Program-made: the position numbers and the translations under genes
Notes under the pieces: model-generated
The model's input: the letters and a program-made list of their open reading frames with translations, nothing else
Databases searched by the model: none
What the model was told of the DNA's origin: nothing
Shown: one piece after another, positions 1 to 6,260 of the stretch
How positions within the stretch are numbered: the stretch's first letter is position 1
How the letters are laid out: each line of letters begins with the position of its first letter
DNA from: an uncultured Succinatimonas sp.
Lineage (GTDB): Bacteria; Pseudomonadota; Gammaproteobacteria; Enterobacterales; Succinivibrionaceae
Direction: 5' to 3'
Length of the DNA: 7,350 nucleotides
Assembly (NCBI GenBank): GCA_900548485.1
Contig: URKL01000090.1
Location: 1 to 7,350 of the forward strand

Positions 1-1161
1 CTGCATCGGATAAAATACTCCGTAGCGTTCCACATGACCTTCCCAAATATTCATCTAGAGGTGTTAGTTCATTTACCTAAAATTTTAAGTATTAGAACTA
101 AAATTACTCGTAAAATCATATCTATGCGTCCTTGTGTTTTGATTGGTATTGACGCACCTGATTTTAATTTAAGCGTAGAAAAGCGTGTGCGAGCTGCCGG
201 TATTCCTACAGTTCATTATGTAAGTCCTTCTGTATGGGCTTGGCGTGAAGGACGAATGAAGAAAATCCGAAAAGCTTGTGATTGTGTCTTGGCGCTTTTA
301 CCTTTTGAAAAGAATTTTTATGACAATCAAAACGTAAAATGTGTTTATGTTGGTCATACCTTAGCTCAGAGTATTCCTATGGAAAACTCTCAGGAAAGCG
401 CTAGGGAGAGATTAGATCTTTTCCGCACCAGTGTAGAGCCTATTCACGGTAAGGTTATGGGAATATTGCCAGGTAGTCGCTATGGCGTTATTTCTAATAT
501 GTTGCCCATTTATGCCGCAACTGCCAGAATGGTGAAGGCTAAACTTAAAGACACTGTGTTTATATCTTCTGTCCCAAGCTACGCTCATGCACAACTTTTA
601 AAAGATGCTTGGCTTGAACATGCTCCTGATTTATCTTTGACTATCTATGTTGGTAACACCATAGATATGATGGCCTCATGTGATGCCATTTTGTTGACCT
701 CGGGTACTGTAGCTTTAGAAGTGACTTTAGCAAAAGTGCCTTTCTGTGTGGCTTATAAAGTTAATCCTTTAACTGCCGCTTTAGCTAGAAAATTATTAAA
801 GGTAGATACTTTTTCTTTACCTAATTTAATCGCAGGTCATAAGGTAGTTAGCGAATTTATTCAGGAAAATTGTACAGCTGAGGCTTTAACTGAGGAAATG
901 ATAAAGCTCTTAACCTCAGATAATCTCTTAATGAAAAAAGAGTTTTATAAGATCCACGAGGCGATTCGCTGTAATTCTGATGAGATTGCTACACAAGCTA
1001 TTTTAGATATAGTCAAGCAATGTGGTAATAACCTTTCAGATAAAGAAGACGCAGAGAGTTCTCCTGCTGTTAGTGAACGTAATAATATTGAGCCTGAGGT
1101 AACACTTCCTGATACTAGTGCTTTAAAAACCTCAACAGATAAGACCGAGCCTAAGTTTTAG
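1..1161 (+). CDS. lpxB: lipid-A-disaccharide synthase LpxB, 5'-incomplete
   Basis: LpxB is a peripheral inner-membrane glycosyltransferase (family GT19) that joins UDP-2,3-diacylglucosamine to lipid X to give the lipid A disaccharide. Numbering from the first in-frame ATG (base 34), visible family motifs are GIDAPDFN (38-45, containing the catalytic Asp described for LpxB), [11 protein letters not shown] (61-71), LPFEKNFY (89-96), LPGSR (145-149, containing the conserved Arg) and SGTVALE (223-229). Similarity to E. coli LpxB begins at EVLVHLP (base 58), equivalent to about E. coli residue 67. The N-terminal GETSGD region is therefore missing. The frame is open to base 1, but bases 1-57 do not encode the expected ELxVMGxxEV stretch, and the ATG at 34 has no convincing ribosome site. 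The C-terminus runs about 47 residues past the usual end as a Ser/Thr/Glu-rich tail. The stop overlaps the rnhB ribosome site. Family identity is sure; the 5' end is not. Confidence 0.9.
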   Translation: MHRIKYSVAFHMTFPNIHLEVLVHLPKILSIRTKITRKIISMRPCVLIGIDAPDFNLSVEKRVRAAGIPTVHYVSPSVWAWREGRMKKIRKACDCVLALLPFEKNFYDNQNVKCVYVGHTLAQSIPMENSQESARERLDLFRTSVEPIHGKVMGILPGSRYGVISNMLPIYAATARMVKAKLKDTVFISSVPSYAHAQLLKDAWLEHAPDLSLTIYVGNTIDMMASCDAILLTSGTVALEVTLAKVPFCVAYKVNPLTAALARKLLKVDTFSLPNLIAGHKVVSEFIQENCTAEALTEEMIKLLTSDNLLMKKEFYKIHEAIRCNSDEIATQAILDIVKQCGNNLSDKEDAESSPAVSERNNIEPEVTLPDTSALKTSTDKTEPKF

Positions 1162-1169
1162 GAATTATT

Positions 1170-1823
1170 ATGCAAAAAAAAGAACTTGAGCCTTGGGTAT
1201 ATCCTTTAGATCCAACTACACATTTAGTCTGCGGTGTAGATGAGGCTGGCCGTGGACCTTTAATGGGTAATGTGGTGGCAGCTTGTGTAGTTTTAGATAA
1301 AGATCGCCCAATTGAAGGTCTTAATGATTCTAAAAAGCTTAGTGCAAAAAAACGTGAGGCCTTAGAGATTCTAATCAAAGAAAGAGCTTTGTGCTATGGC
1401 ATTGGTCAATGTACTCCTCAGGAAATTGATGAACTAAATATTTTACAAGCTTCGATGTTAGCCATGCGTCGAGCTTATTTAAATATGAATAAAGCCTGTG
1501 AACTTATGTTAGTTGATGGCAATAAAGTTCCAGGACAATTACCATTAGCGATGATGGCAGTAGTTAAAGGCGACTCCTTAGTTAAGGAAATTTCTGCTGC
1601 CTCAATCTTAGCTAAAGTTGAGCGTGATCGACAGCTTATTAAGCTTGATAAGCAATATCCTGAATATCAGTTTGCCAAGCATAAAGGTTATCCAACAGCA
1701 GGGCATTTGTCTTTATTGCAACGCTTGCCGGTCTTAGATTGTTATAGACGTAGCTATGGTCCAGTCAAAAGACGTTTGGAGTCTTTGCAACAGACTACTA
1801 TAGAATTTGATAACGAATTGTAG
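1170..1823 (+). CDS. rnhB: ribonuclease HII
   Basis: RNase HII cuts the RNA strand of RNA-DNA hybrids and nicks 5' of single ribonucleotides misincorporated in DNA, starting ribonucleotide excision repair in the cytoplasm. The 217-residue product aligns over its length with E. coli RnhB (198 aa). The four metal-binding acidic residues are visible: Asp24 and Glu25 in VDEAGRG, Asp116 in LVDGNK, and Asp135 in VVKGDS. The GRG motif that reads the ribonucleotide 2'-OH is at 27-29. Other family blocks are LNDSKKLS (51-58), [15 protein letters not shown] (140-154) and HKGYPT. A short extra C-terminal tail follows [11 protein letters not shown]. The start is set by TAGGA at 1159-1163, six bases before the ATG and overlapping the lpxB stop, so the two genes are probably translationally coupled. 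No promoter is evident in the 8-nt gap. Confidence 0.97.
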   Translation: MQKKELEPWVYPLDPTTHLVCGVDEAGRGPLMGNVVAACVVLDKDRPIEGLNDSKKLSAKKREALEILIKERALCYGIGQCTPQEIDELNILQASMLAMRRAYLNMNKACELMLVDGNKVPGQLPLAMMAVVKGDSLVKEISAASILAKVERDRQLIKLDKQYPEYQFAKHKGYPTAGHLSLLQRLPVLDCYRRSYGPVKRRLESLQQTTIEFDNEL

Positions 1824-1825
1824 TA

Positions 1826-1853
1826 AATTGAGCCGAAATGCGGTGATTCAATT
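1826..1853 (+). promoter_or_regulatory. short hairpin just upstream of the accA ribosome site
   Basis: AATTGA (1826-1831) is the inverted complement of TCAATT (1848-1853). An inner CCG (1833-1835) can pair with CGG (1841-1843) around a 5-nt loop, leaving a small bulge on the 3' side. No T-run follows, so it is not an intrinsic terminator. Its 3' arm touches the GGGA ribosome site of accA (1854-1857), so folding could influence accA translation. That role is inference; the structure is seen in the sequence. Confidence 0.4.
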
Positions 1854-1864
1854 GGGAAATGAAT

Positions 1865-2821
1865 ATGAATATTAATTATTTAGAATTTGAGCAACCGATA
1901 GCCGATCTATTGGCGCATATTGAAGAATTAAAGCGTCTGAGTGAGGATGTCAGCTCTAATTTAGATTTGACTAAGGAACTGCATCAGCTTGAAAAGAAGA
2001 ATAAGGAGTTAACTTCGAAGATTTTTTCTTCTTTAAGTGCTTGGCAGATTTCCCAATTATCTCGTCATCCTATGCGTCCTTATACTTTGGATTATATAAG
2101 TCGCATGTTTACAGATTTCCATGAATTATCAGGCGATCGTGCTTTTGCTGATGATAAGGCGATTATTGGTGGTATTGCGCGTTTAAATGGTATGCCTGTT
2201 ATGGTTATAGGTCATCAAAAAGGCCGTGATACTCGCGAGCGTACTTTACGTAATTTTGGTATGCCTCGTCCTGAGGGCTATCGTAAAGCTATGCGCTTGA
2301 TGCAATTAGCTGAGCGCTTCCATATGCCAATTGTTACCTTTATCGATACTCCTGGTGCTTATCCTGGAGTAGGTGCCGAGGAGAGATCTCAAGCTGGTGC
2401 GATTGCCGAGTCTTTAAAGCTTATGTCTCATTTAAGAGTGCCGATTGTATGTACTGTTATTGGTGAAGGTGGTTCAGGTGGCGCTTTAGCTATTGGTGTA
2501 GGTGACAGAGTAAATATGTTGCAATATTCAACCTATTCTGTAATCTCTCCAGAGGGCTGTGCCTCTATTTTATGGAAGAGTGCTGATAAAGCTTCCTTAG
2601 CTGCCGAGGCTATGAATATTACTGCATCTCGTTTAAAAGAGTTGAAACTTATCGATAATATTGTCGAAGAGCCTTTAGGTGGCGCTCACCGCGCTTATGA
2701 TGAGATGGCAAAATTATTAAAGGAGCGCATTGAAACGGATATTAAGGAGCTCTTAAATTCACCTGTCGATAAGATTGTCGATGAGCGTTATAACCGTTTG
2801 ATGCATTACGGATATTGTTAA
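1865..2821 (+). CDS. accA: acetyl-CoA carboxylase carboxyltransferase subunit alpha
   Basis: AccA forms with AccD the carboxyltransferase half of acetyl-CoA carboxylase. It moves the carboxyl group from biotin on AccB to acetyl-CoA, giving malonyl-CoA for fatty acid synthesis in the cytoplasm. The protein matches E. coli AccA nearly end to end. It has an N-terminal coiled-coil-rich segment (to ~60), ARHP-like [12 protein letters not shown] (66-77), GHQKGRDT (116-123), the [14 protein letters not shown] block (161-174), the glycine-rich [14 protein letters not shown] (201-214) and [10 protein letters not shown] (228-237). Two in-frame ATGs lie 6 bases apart. The second (1865) is chosen because GGGA (1854-1857) lies seven bases before it but only one base before the first (1859). 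The resulting [12 protein letters not shown] also aligns position for position with E. coli MSLNFLDFEQPI, giving 318 aa against 319. If the first ATG were used the protein would gain two residues. The stop overlaps the next gene. Confidence 0.96.
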   Translation: MNINYLEFEQPIADLLAHIEELKRLSEDVSSNLDLTKELHQLEKKNKELTSKIFSSLSAWQISQLSRHPMRPYTLDYISRMFTDFHELSGDRAFADDKAIIGGIARLNGMPVMVIGHQKGRDTRERTLRNFGMPRPEGYRKAMRLMQLAERFHMPIVTFIDTPGAYPGVGAEERSQAGAIAESLKLMSHLRVPIVCTVIGEGGSGGALAIGVGDRVNMLQYSTYSVISPEGCASILWKSADKASLAAEAMNITASRLKELKLIDNIVEEPLGGAHRAYDEMAKLLKERIETDIKELLNSPVDKIVDERYNRLMHYGYC

Positions 2822-4152
2822 GTTCTAAAGCATGGGCCATACTCGAGGAGATGGCCCAAAAATTCTCTAAAATCATTCCTCAAAAACGCTTAGTAGTAGG
2901 CCTCTCTGGAGGGGCGGATTCTACCTTAGTTCTGTTATTAGCCATTGAAATGCGCAAGCTAAATCCACAATACCAAGTAGTGGCGGTGCATTGTATTCAT
3001 GGATTAGATGCTGACGATCCTATCTGGCTTGAGCATTGTTATAAGCTTTGTCAAAGAGTTGCGGTAGATGAATTTATCACCCCAAAACTTAATATTGTTT
3101 ATGGCAAAGGCCTTTCTCCTGAAGCGGTGTCTCGAGATGAGCGTTATAGGGCCTTACTTGAAAACTTAAAAGACGGTGTTTTGCTGTTAGGTCATCAGGC
3201 TGATGATGAGGTCGAAAATTTTCTCTTAGCTCTAAAACGCGGTTCAGGTCCTGAAGGACTGGCAGGCATGCAAGAGTTTTTAATAGATAAACGAGGAACT
3301 ATCGTAAGACCTTGTCTTAATTTGCATAAAAAGCAAATTGAAGAGTTAGTGAAGGCTTTAGGATATGATTATGTTTATGATATTTCAAATTCGTATTTAA
3401 AGTTTGAGCGTAATTTTATTCGTCTTAAGGTCTTACCTTTATTGCGTGAGCGTTTTGAAGGAATTGATAGAGCGATTTTAAGAAGTAGTTATTTATGTAG
3501 TTTAGAGCACGAGCTTGCAGATCGTTACGTAGATGAGGCTTATACTAAAGCTTGTGTTAATTTTAGAACTTATAAAGCCTTAGACCTTAAGCAGTTTGAT
3601 CTCAATGATATTGCTTTAGCAACTTGTCTTTTAAGAAAATTTCTAGTTTTAAACTTAGATTTAAATCCAGAATTTGCCTGTATTGAGCAAGCATTGCGTT
3701 TTTGTAAAAGTGATCATGATACTAAAGCTTCGCTAAAGCTTAATGACTATCTGTATTTAAAGCGCTATTTAGACTATCTTGTGATTGTGCCTAAGGTGAA
3801 TTTACCTCCTGTAGGTATATATGAACTTGAGGTAGGTAAGTCTCTACATTTAGGTGATTTTATTTATACTTTAGAAAGGAGCTCAGATAAGCTTTTAGCT
3901 TTTAGTTTAAATTCAAATAAGGTTTATCTTGATTTTAACTATCGAGGAAGTCTGAAATTAAAGCCTGTAAGTAGACATAGATCGCGTGAACTTAAGAAGC
4001 TTATGGGTGAGTATCAGATCCCTCTGTGGGAGAGAGCTCTTATGTGCGTAGTTTATGATGAAGAGCACAATCCTAAAGCTTTAGGAAATTTATGTGCTTT
4101 AGGTTCAACTTCTATTTGTGCAGGTTTTTGTCTTAAAATTTCTAAAGTTTAG
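2815..4152 (+). CDS. tilS: tRNA(Ile)-lysidine synthetase
   Basis: TilS adenylates and then attaches lysine to C34 of the CAU-anticodon tRNA-Ile, so that it reads AUA and is charged with isoleucine. It is an essential cytoplasmic tRNA modification enzyme. The N-terminal PP-loop ATP pyrophosphatase motif SGGADS is at 31-36, followed by HCIHGL (59-64), [13 protein letters not shown] (126-138), [12 protein letters not shown] (141-152) and SN...ERNFIR (191-203). The C-terminal substrate-binding domain is recognised by [18 protein letters not shown] (390-407). At 445 aa it is close to E. coli TilS (432). The start used here is a TTG overlapping the last seven bases of accA, which keeps an amphipathic helix before the ATPase core and suggests coupling to accA termination. 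An ATG at 2851 (433 aa) matches the E. coli N-terminus in length, but its GAGGAG is directly adjacent to the codon. The start is uncertain; the identity is not. Confidence 0.94.
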   Translation: MLSSKAWAILEEMAQKFSKIIPQKRLVVGLSGGADSTLVLLLAIEMRKLNPQYQVVAVHCIHGLDADDPIWLEHCYKLCQRVAVDEFITPKLNIVYGKGLSPEAVSRDERYRALLENLKDGVLLLGHQADDEVENFLLALKRGSGPEGLAGMQEFLIDKRGTIVRPCLNLHKKQIEELVKALGYDYVYDISNSYLKFERNFIRLKVLPLLRERFEGIDRAILRSSYLCSLEHELADRYVDEAYTKACVNFRTYKALDLKQFDLNDIALATCLLRKFLVLNLDLNPEFACIEQALRFCKSDHDTKASLKLNDYLYLKRYLDYLVIVPKVNLPPVGIYELEVGKSLHLGDFIYTLERSSDKLLAFSLNSNKVYLDFNYRGSLKLKPVSRHRSRELKKLMGEYQIPLWERALMCVVYDEEHNPKALGNLCALGSTSICAGFCLKISKV

Positions 4153-4159
4153 TTTTGTG

Positions 4160-4300
4160 CAAAAAAATACCCGGCTGTTTGGAGCCGGGCTTTTAAAGAA
4201 TTGGATTTATATGCACAAGTCAGACAGGAAATCTGTTATCTTTGCGATATACTTCTTTGACTGGCATTTATCCAAAAAGTTCAAAAAAAATTAAAAAATT
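4160..4300 (-). repeat. structured intergenic repeat, copy 1 (candidate minus-strand small RNA or gnd 3'-UTR element)
   Basis: This block is shared with 5970-6115. Common pieces in + orientation are an A-run, a CCCGGCT hairpin, TTGGA, ATTTATATG (4205-4213), TTTGCG (4241-4246), ATATACTT (4247-4254), GACTG (4259-4263), an 11-nt variable spacer and AAAAGTTCAAAAAA (4275-4288), then a nearly pure A/T tail to about 4325. A second hairpin covers 4213-4245. Its outer pairs are GCA/TGC and AAG/CTT with a bulged C, and its inner stem is GACAG (4223-4227) with CTGTT (4233-4237) around a GAAAT loop. Minus is the likely functional orientation because the poly-T side of the first hairpin faces that way. 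Function is unknown; it could be a 3'-UTR-derived RNA of gnd or a dispersed repeat. Confidence 0.7.
4161..4194. terminator. bidirectional intrinsic terminator between tilS and gnd
   Basis: A 7-bp perfect stem, CCCGGCT (4170-4176) with AGCCGGG (4183-4189), encloses a 6-nt loop. On the + strand it is followed by CTTTT, eighteen bases after the tilS stop. On the - strand it is followed by TA and seven Ts, a stronger Rho-independent signature, about 145 bases after the gnd stop. It can therefore end both convergent transcripts. It also forms the first hairpin of the repeat described at 4160-4300. Confidence 0.85.
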
Positions 4301-4334
4301 TTTAAATTTTTTTTAATTATTTTATTTGTATGAT

Positions 4335-5744
4335 TTAAAACATCTTTTTCCATTCATGATGCATAGCTGAGCTCTGACCTTTATAGATAAAAGTATGAGC
4401 ACCGAAGTAATCTCTTAAGCCTTGAATCATGTTTGCACCTACACATTCGCTGTTCATAGCATCAATATAGGAAATAGCTGCACTTAAGGCAGGTACAGGA
4501 ATACCAGCGCTAACAGCTGCGACTAAAACTTTTCTTGCAGAATTTATGCAGAGTTTGATTTGCTCTCTGAAGAAAGGTGCATCCATAAGATTTACTAATT
4601 GATTATTTTCTTCATAGGCTTTAGTGATGGTATCTAAGAAACGAGCTTGAATGATGCAACCACCGCGGAAAATCTTTGCAATTTTACCTAAATCTAAATT
4701 CCAGCCATAGGTATCTGAGGCATCTTTATAGTGGACAAAACCCTGGGCATAGGCGGCAATCTTGCATAGGTATAGGCAATCTTCCATAGTTTTAGCGAGA
4801 TCTTCAATATTTACTTTACCGCAAGTAGGGATCTTATCTTCGCGTTGGGCACGCTCTAAACGCTCATTTAAATGAGAAGAGGTAAAGCGAGCATTGCAAG
4901 CGGCATCGATCATGCTGAGATCTACACCTTGTTCAATTGCTGAGATAGCGGTCCATTTACCAGTGCCTTTTTGTCCAGCACTATCGGTGATATAGTCAAT
5001 AAGTTCACCCTCGCCTAAAGGATTTTTTTGAGCAAGAACGTCTGCTGCAATTTCAATTAGATAGCTTTTCAGTTTGCCTTGATTGTATTGGTTAAAGATC
5101 TTTGCAATTTCTTGATTATCAAGACCGCCTAAGTTCTTTAAGAGTAAATAGGTTTCGGCTATAAGTTGCATATCGGCATATTCAATACCGTTGTGAACCA
5201 TTTTGACATAGTGACCAGCGCCATCAGTACCCATATGAGCACAGCAAGGAGCTCCATCATATGCTTTAGCAGAAATGGCTTCTAAGATGTGACCTACTTT
5301 GCTGTAATCGTCAGCGGTACCACCAGGCATAATTGCAGGACCATTACGAGCACCAGCTGCACCACCTGAGACGCCGATACCCATAAAGTCGATATTTAAT
5401 TTAGATAATTCTTCAGTACGACGACGAGAATCCTGATAATTGGAGTTACCCATATCCATGATGATATCGCCGGCATTTAAAAGAGGAACTAAAGCCTTGA
5501 TACAAGAATCAACGGCAGCGCCTGCGGTAACCATGATCATGATTTTGCGGGGTAAACTTAAAGAAGATACAAACTCCTTTAAATCAGTGAAAGCAAAGGC
5601 ATTTTCATGGGAGTTTTCCTTGGTAAATTTTTCGACTAGATCTGGGGTGTAGTTGTATACACTAATCTTATAGCCGTGATCGGCAATATTGAGAGCTAAA
5701 TTGCTACCCATTACGCCTAAACCAATTAAACCGATATCGTTCAT
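4335..5744 (-). CDS. gnd: 6-phosphogluconate dehydrogenase, decarboxylating
   Basis: Gnd oxidatively decarboxylates 6-phosphogluconate to ribulose-5-phosphate plus CO2 with reduction of NAD(P), in the oxidative pentose phosphate pathway and gluconate catabolism. The start is the ATG at 5744. GGAG lies six bases upstream, and MNDIGLIGLGVMGSN aligns with the E. coli N-terminus, giving 469 aa against 468. A 26-residue upstream extension in the same frame has no family counterpart. Visible sites are the Rossmann motif GLGVMG (8-13), SGG (126-128), Lys181, Asn185, Glu188 and Tyr189 in KMVHNGIEY, KGTGKWT (259-265), Arg286, and Arg444 with His450 in RDYFGAH. These correspond to the substrate and catalytic residues of the sheep enzyme. 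Two oddities: the NADP-binding Arg is Tyr32 (NYT), and the usual SGGEEGA is SGGAAGA (Ala129-Ala130). The gene stands alone, antisense to its neighbours, without zwf or pgl nearby. A GntR-like operator lies upstream. Confidence 0.96.
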   Translation of the reverse strand: MNDIGLIGLGVMGSNLALNIADHGYKISVYNYTPDLVEKFTKENSHENAFAFTDLKEFVSSLSLPRKIMIMVTAGAAVDSCIKALVPLLNAGDIIMDMGNSNYQDSRRRTEELSKLNIDFMGIGVSGGAAGARNGPAIMPGGTADDYSKVGHILEAISAKAYDGAPCCAHMGTDGAGHYVKMVHNGIEYADMQLIAETYLLLKNLGGLDNQEIAKIFNQYNQGKLKSYLIEIAADVLAQKNPLGEGELIDYITDSAGQKGTGKWTAISAIEQGVDLSMIDAACNARFTSSHLNERLERAQREDKIPTCGKVNIEDLAKTMEDCLYLCKIAAYAQGFVHYKDASDTYGWNLDLGKIAKIFRGGCIIQARFLDTITKAYEENNQLVNLMDAPFFREQIKLCINSARKVLVAAVSAGIPVPALSAAISYIDAMNSECVGANMIQGLRDYFGAHTFIYKGQSSAMHHEWKKMF

Positions 5745-5860
5745 TTCTAACTCCAGTATTTTTATGTGTGTGTTCTGAGTTAAATAATAGTAAAAACTAG
5801 GAAAAATTTCACTATCATACAAGTTTTAAATTCAAATTTGCCGAAAGATTCAAAGTCTTA

Positions 5861-5889
5861 GTTATAGCTTTTATAATAATAATGAACAA
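5861..5889 (-). promoter_or_regulatory. candidate sigma-70 promoter for gnd
   Basis: On the minus strand TTGTTC (5889-5884) and TATAAC (5866-5861) are separated by exactly 17 bases. The -10 matches the consensus in five of six positions; the -35 only in three. The predicted start is near 5854, giving a leader of about 110 nt. A second -10-like TATGAT sits at 5819-5814 but lacks a good -35. The region is A/T-rich, so chance matches are likely. Confidence 0.4.
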
Positions 5890-5924
5890 AAAAAGCTTAA
5901 CTTCTTGATTTTTATTAGCGTCTA

Positions 5925-5940
5925 TTTTTACCGGTAACAT
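5925..5940 (-). promoter_or_regulatory. GntR-like (gluconate repressor) operator candidate upstream of gnd
   Basis: The + strand reads TTTTTACCGGTAACAT, which contains the perfect 10-bp palindrome TTACCGGTAA (5928-5937). Read toward gnd it is ATGTTACCGGTAAAAA. From memory, the E. coli GntR operator consensus is ATGTTA-N4-TAACAT. This site has a full left half and a right half matching in TAA only. A palindrome centred on CG is typical of LacI-family repressors, to which GntR belongs. Its position upstream of a 6-phosphogluconate gene fits control by gluconate. Assignment to GntR is inference from the match and the context. Confidence 0.5.
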
Positions 5941-5969
5941 AAAAAGGTAGAAGCTGAAATTTTACAGTA

Positions 5970-6115
5970 CAAAAAAAATGGCCCGGCTCTAGGAGTCGGG
6001 CTGATTAGTTGGAAATGAGATTTATATGGCGAAGACCATTAAAAAAATGTTTGTCTTTGCGGATATACTTTATAGACTGTAAGATTCTGTAAAAGTTCAA
6101 AAAATTTAATTTTTT
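5970..6115 (-). repeat. structured intergenic repeat, copy 2 (candidate minus-strand small RNA)
   Basis: This copy has the same order of blocks as 4160-4300: A8, CCCGGCT hairpin, TTGGA, ATTTATATG (6020-6028), TTTGCG (6056-6061) plus one extra G, ATATACTT (6063-6070), GACTG (6075-6079), an 11-nt variable spacer and AAAAGTTCAAAAAA (6091-6104), then an A/T tail to about 6135. The second hairpin is GCGAAGAC (6029-6036) with GTCTTTGC (6053-6060), capped by CATT/AATG (6037-6040 with 6046-6049). Its sequence differs from copy 1 yet pairs in the same place. Because neither flanking gene would be read across it into the T-tailed hairpin, an independent short transcript of roughly 120-150 nt is plausible. 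A transcription start cannot be fixed from sequence alone. Confidence 0.7.
5971..6002 (-). terminator. minus-strand intrinsic terminator in the gnd upstream region
   Basis: A 9-bp stem pairs GCCCGGCTC (5981-5989) with GAGTCGGGC (5993-6001), with one G-U pair and a 3-nt loop. On the minus strand it is followed by CA and eight Ts. On the + strand the sequence after the stem is CTGATTAG, without a T-run, so it works in the minus direction only. It lies about 80 bases upstream of the candidate gnd promoter. It would therefore end a separate minus-strand transcript arising to its right rather than terminate gnd or the right-hand gene. Confidence 0.65.
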
Positions 6116-6194
6116 TTATAAAAATTTTTATGCACGCAAATATAGCAAATAAATTTCTTTTTAAGATTTTTCATTAAACTTTTGATAAAAAATA

Positions 6195-6222
6195 TTCCGG
6201 TTTATCTTTAATAAGTTACAAT
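6195..6222 (+). promoter_or_regulatory. weak candidate promoter for the sugar-binding protein gene
   Basis: TACAAT (6217-6222) matches the -10 consensus in five of six positions. The best -35 at 16 bases, TTCCGG (6195-6200), is poor. An alternative pairs TTGATA (6182-6187) with TTTAAT (6207-6212), but at a long 19-base spacing. A TCACA pentamer (6229-6233) lacks a matching TGTGA half six bases away, so no CRP site is claimed. Confidence 0.25.
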
Positions 6223-6260
6223 GCACATCACAAAATAGAGCTTTTTTTGCAGGAGGCAGC

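Larger units (their letters stand above)
5745..6260. other. 516-bp divergent intergenic region between gnd and the sugar-binding protein gene
   Basis: No convincing protein gene is seen on either strand. From the gnd side it contains the gnd leader and ribosome site, candidate gnd promoters (5814-5889), a palindrome resembling a gluconate-repressor operator (5925-5940), the second copy of the structured repeat (5970-6115) with an A/T-rich tail to about 6135, and the probable promoter and ribosome site of the right-hand gene. Bases 5764-5772 are a short GT run of no obvious meaning. Confidence 0.7.

Noticed and set aside
1151..1378. Open frame on the minus strand over the lpxB/rnhB junction.
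   Set aside because: It is antisense to the conserved DEAGRG region of rnhB; its codons merely mirror that gene.
1836..1844. AAATGCGGT resembles the Pasteurellaceae DNA uptake sequence AAGTGCGGT.
   Set aside because: It is a single near-match with one mismatch inside a hairpin; no exact copies were noticed in the window.
4207..4284. Possible 25-residue minus-strand peptide in repeat copy 1, starting TTG at 4284, with an in-frame partner at 6100-6005 in copy 2.
   Set aside because: The first residues agree (LNF, then QS.KYI), but a one-base insertion in the conserved block of copy 2 shifts the frame so the rest differ. No ribosome site is evident, and the conservation follows nucleotides and stems rather than codons.
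4275..4325. A/T-rich homopolymer stretch as a replication origin or IS end.
   Set aside because: No DnaA boxes, inverted terminal repeats or target-site duplications were seen. It is best read as the A/T tail of the repeat.
5440..5652. Open frame on the + strand inside gnd.
   Set aside because: It lies wholly antisense to well-conserved gnd coding sequence, with no ribosome site or recognisable product.
5745..5822. Longer gnd starting at 5822 with 26 extra N-terminal residues.
   Set aside because: The extension is Tyr/Phe-rich with no family counterpart. The ATG at 5744 has GGAG six bases upstream and begins exactly where Gnd proteins begin.
6001..6115. Repeat copy 2 as a riboswitch or attenuator in the gnd leader.
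   Set aside because: The terminator hairpin lies upstream of the candidate gnd promoters and the operator, and no alternative antiterminator pairing was found. The same element also occurs downstream of gnd. Not excluded if gnd has a far-upstream promoter.
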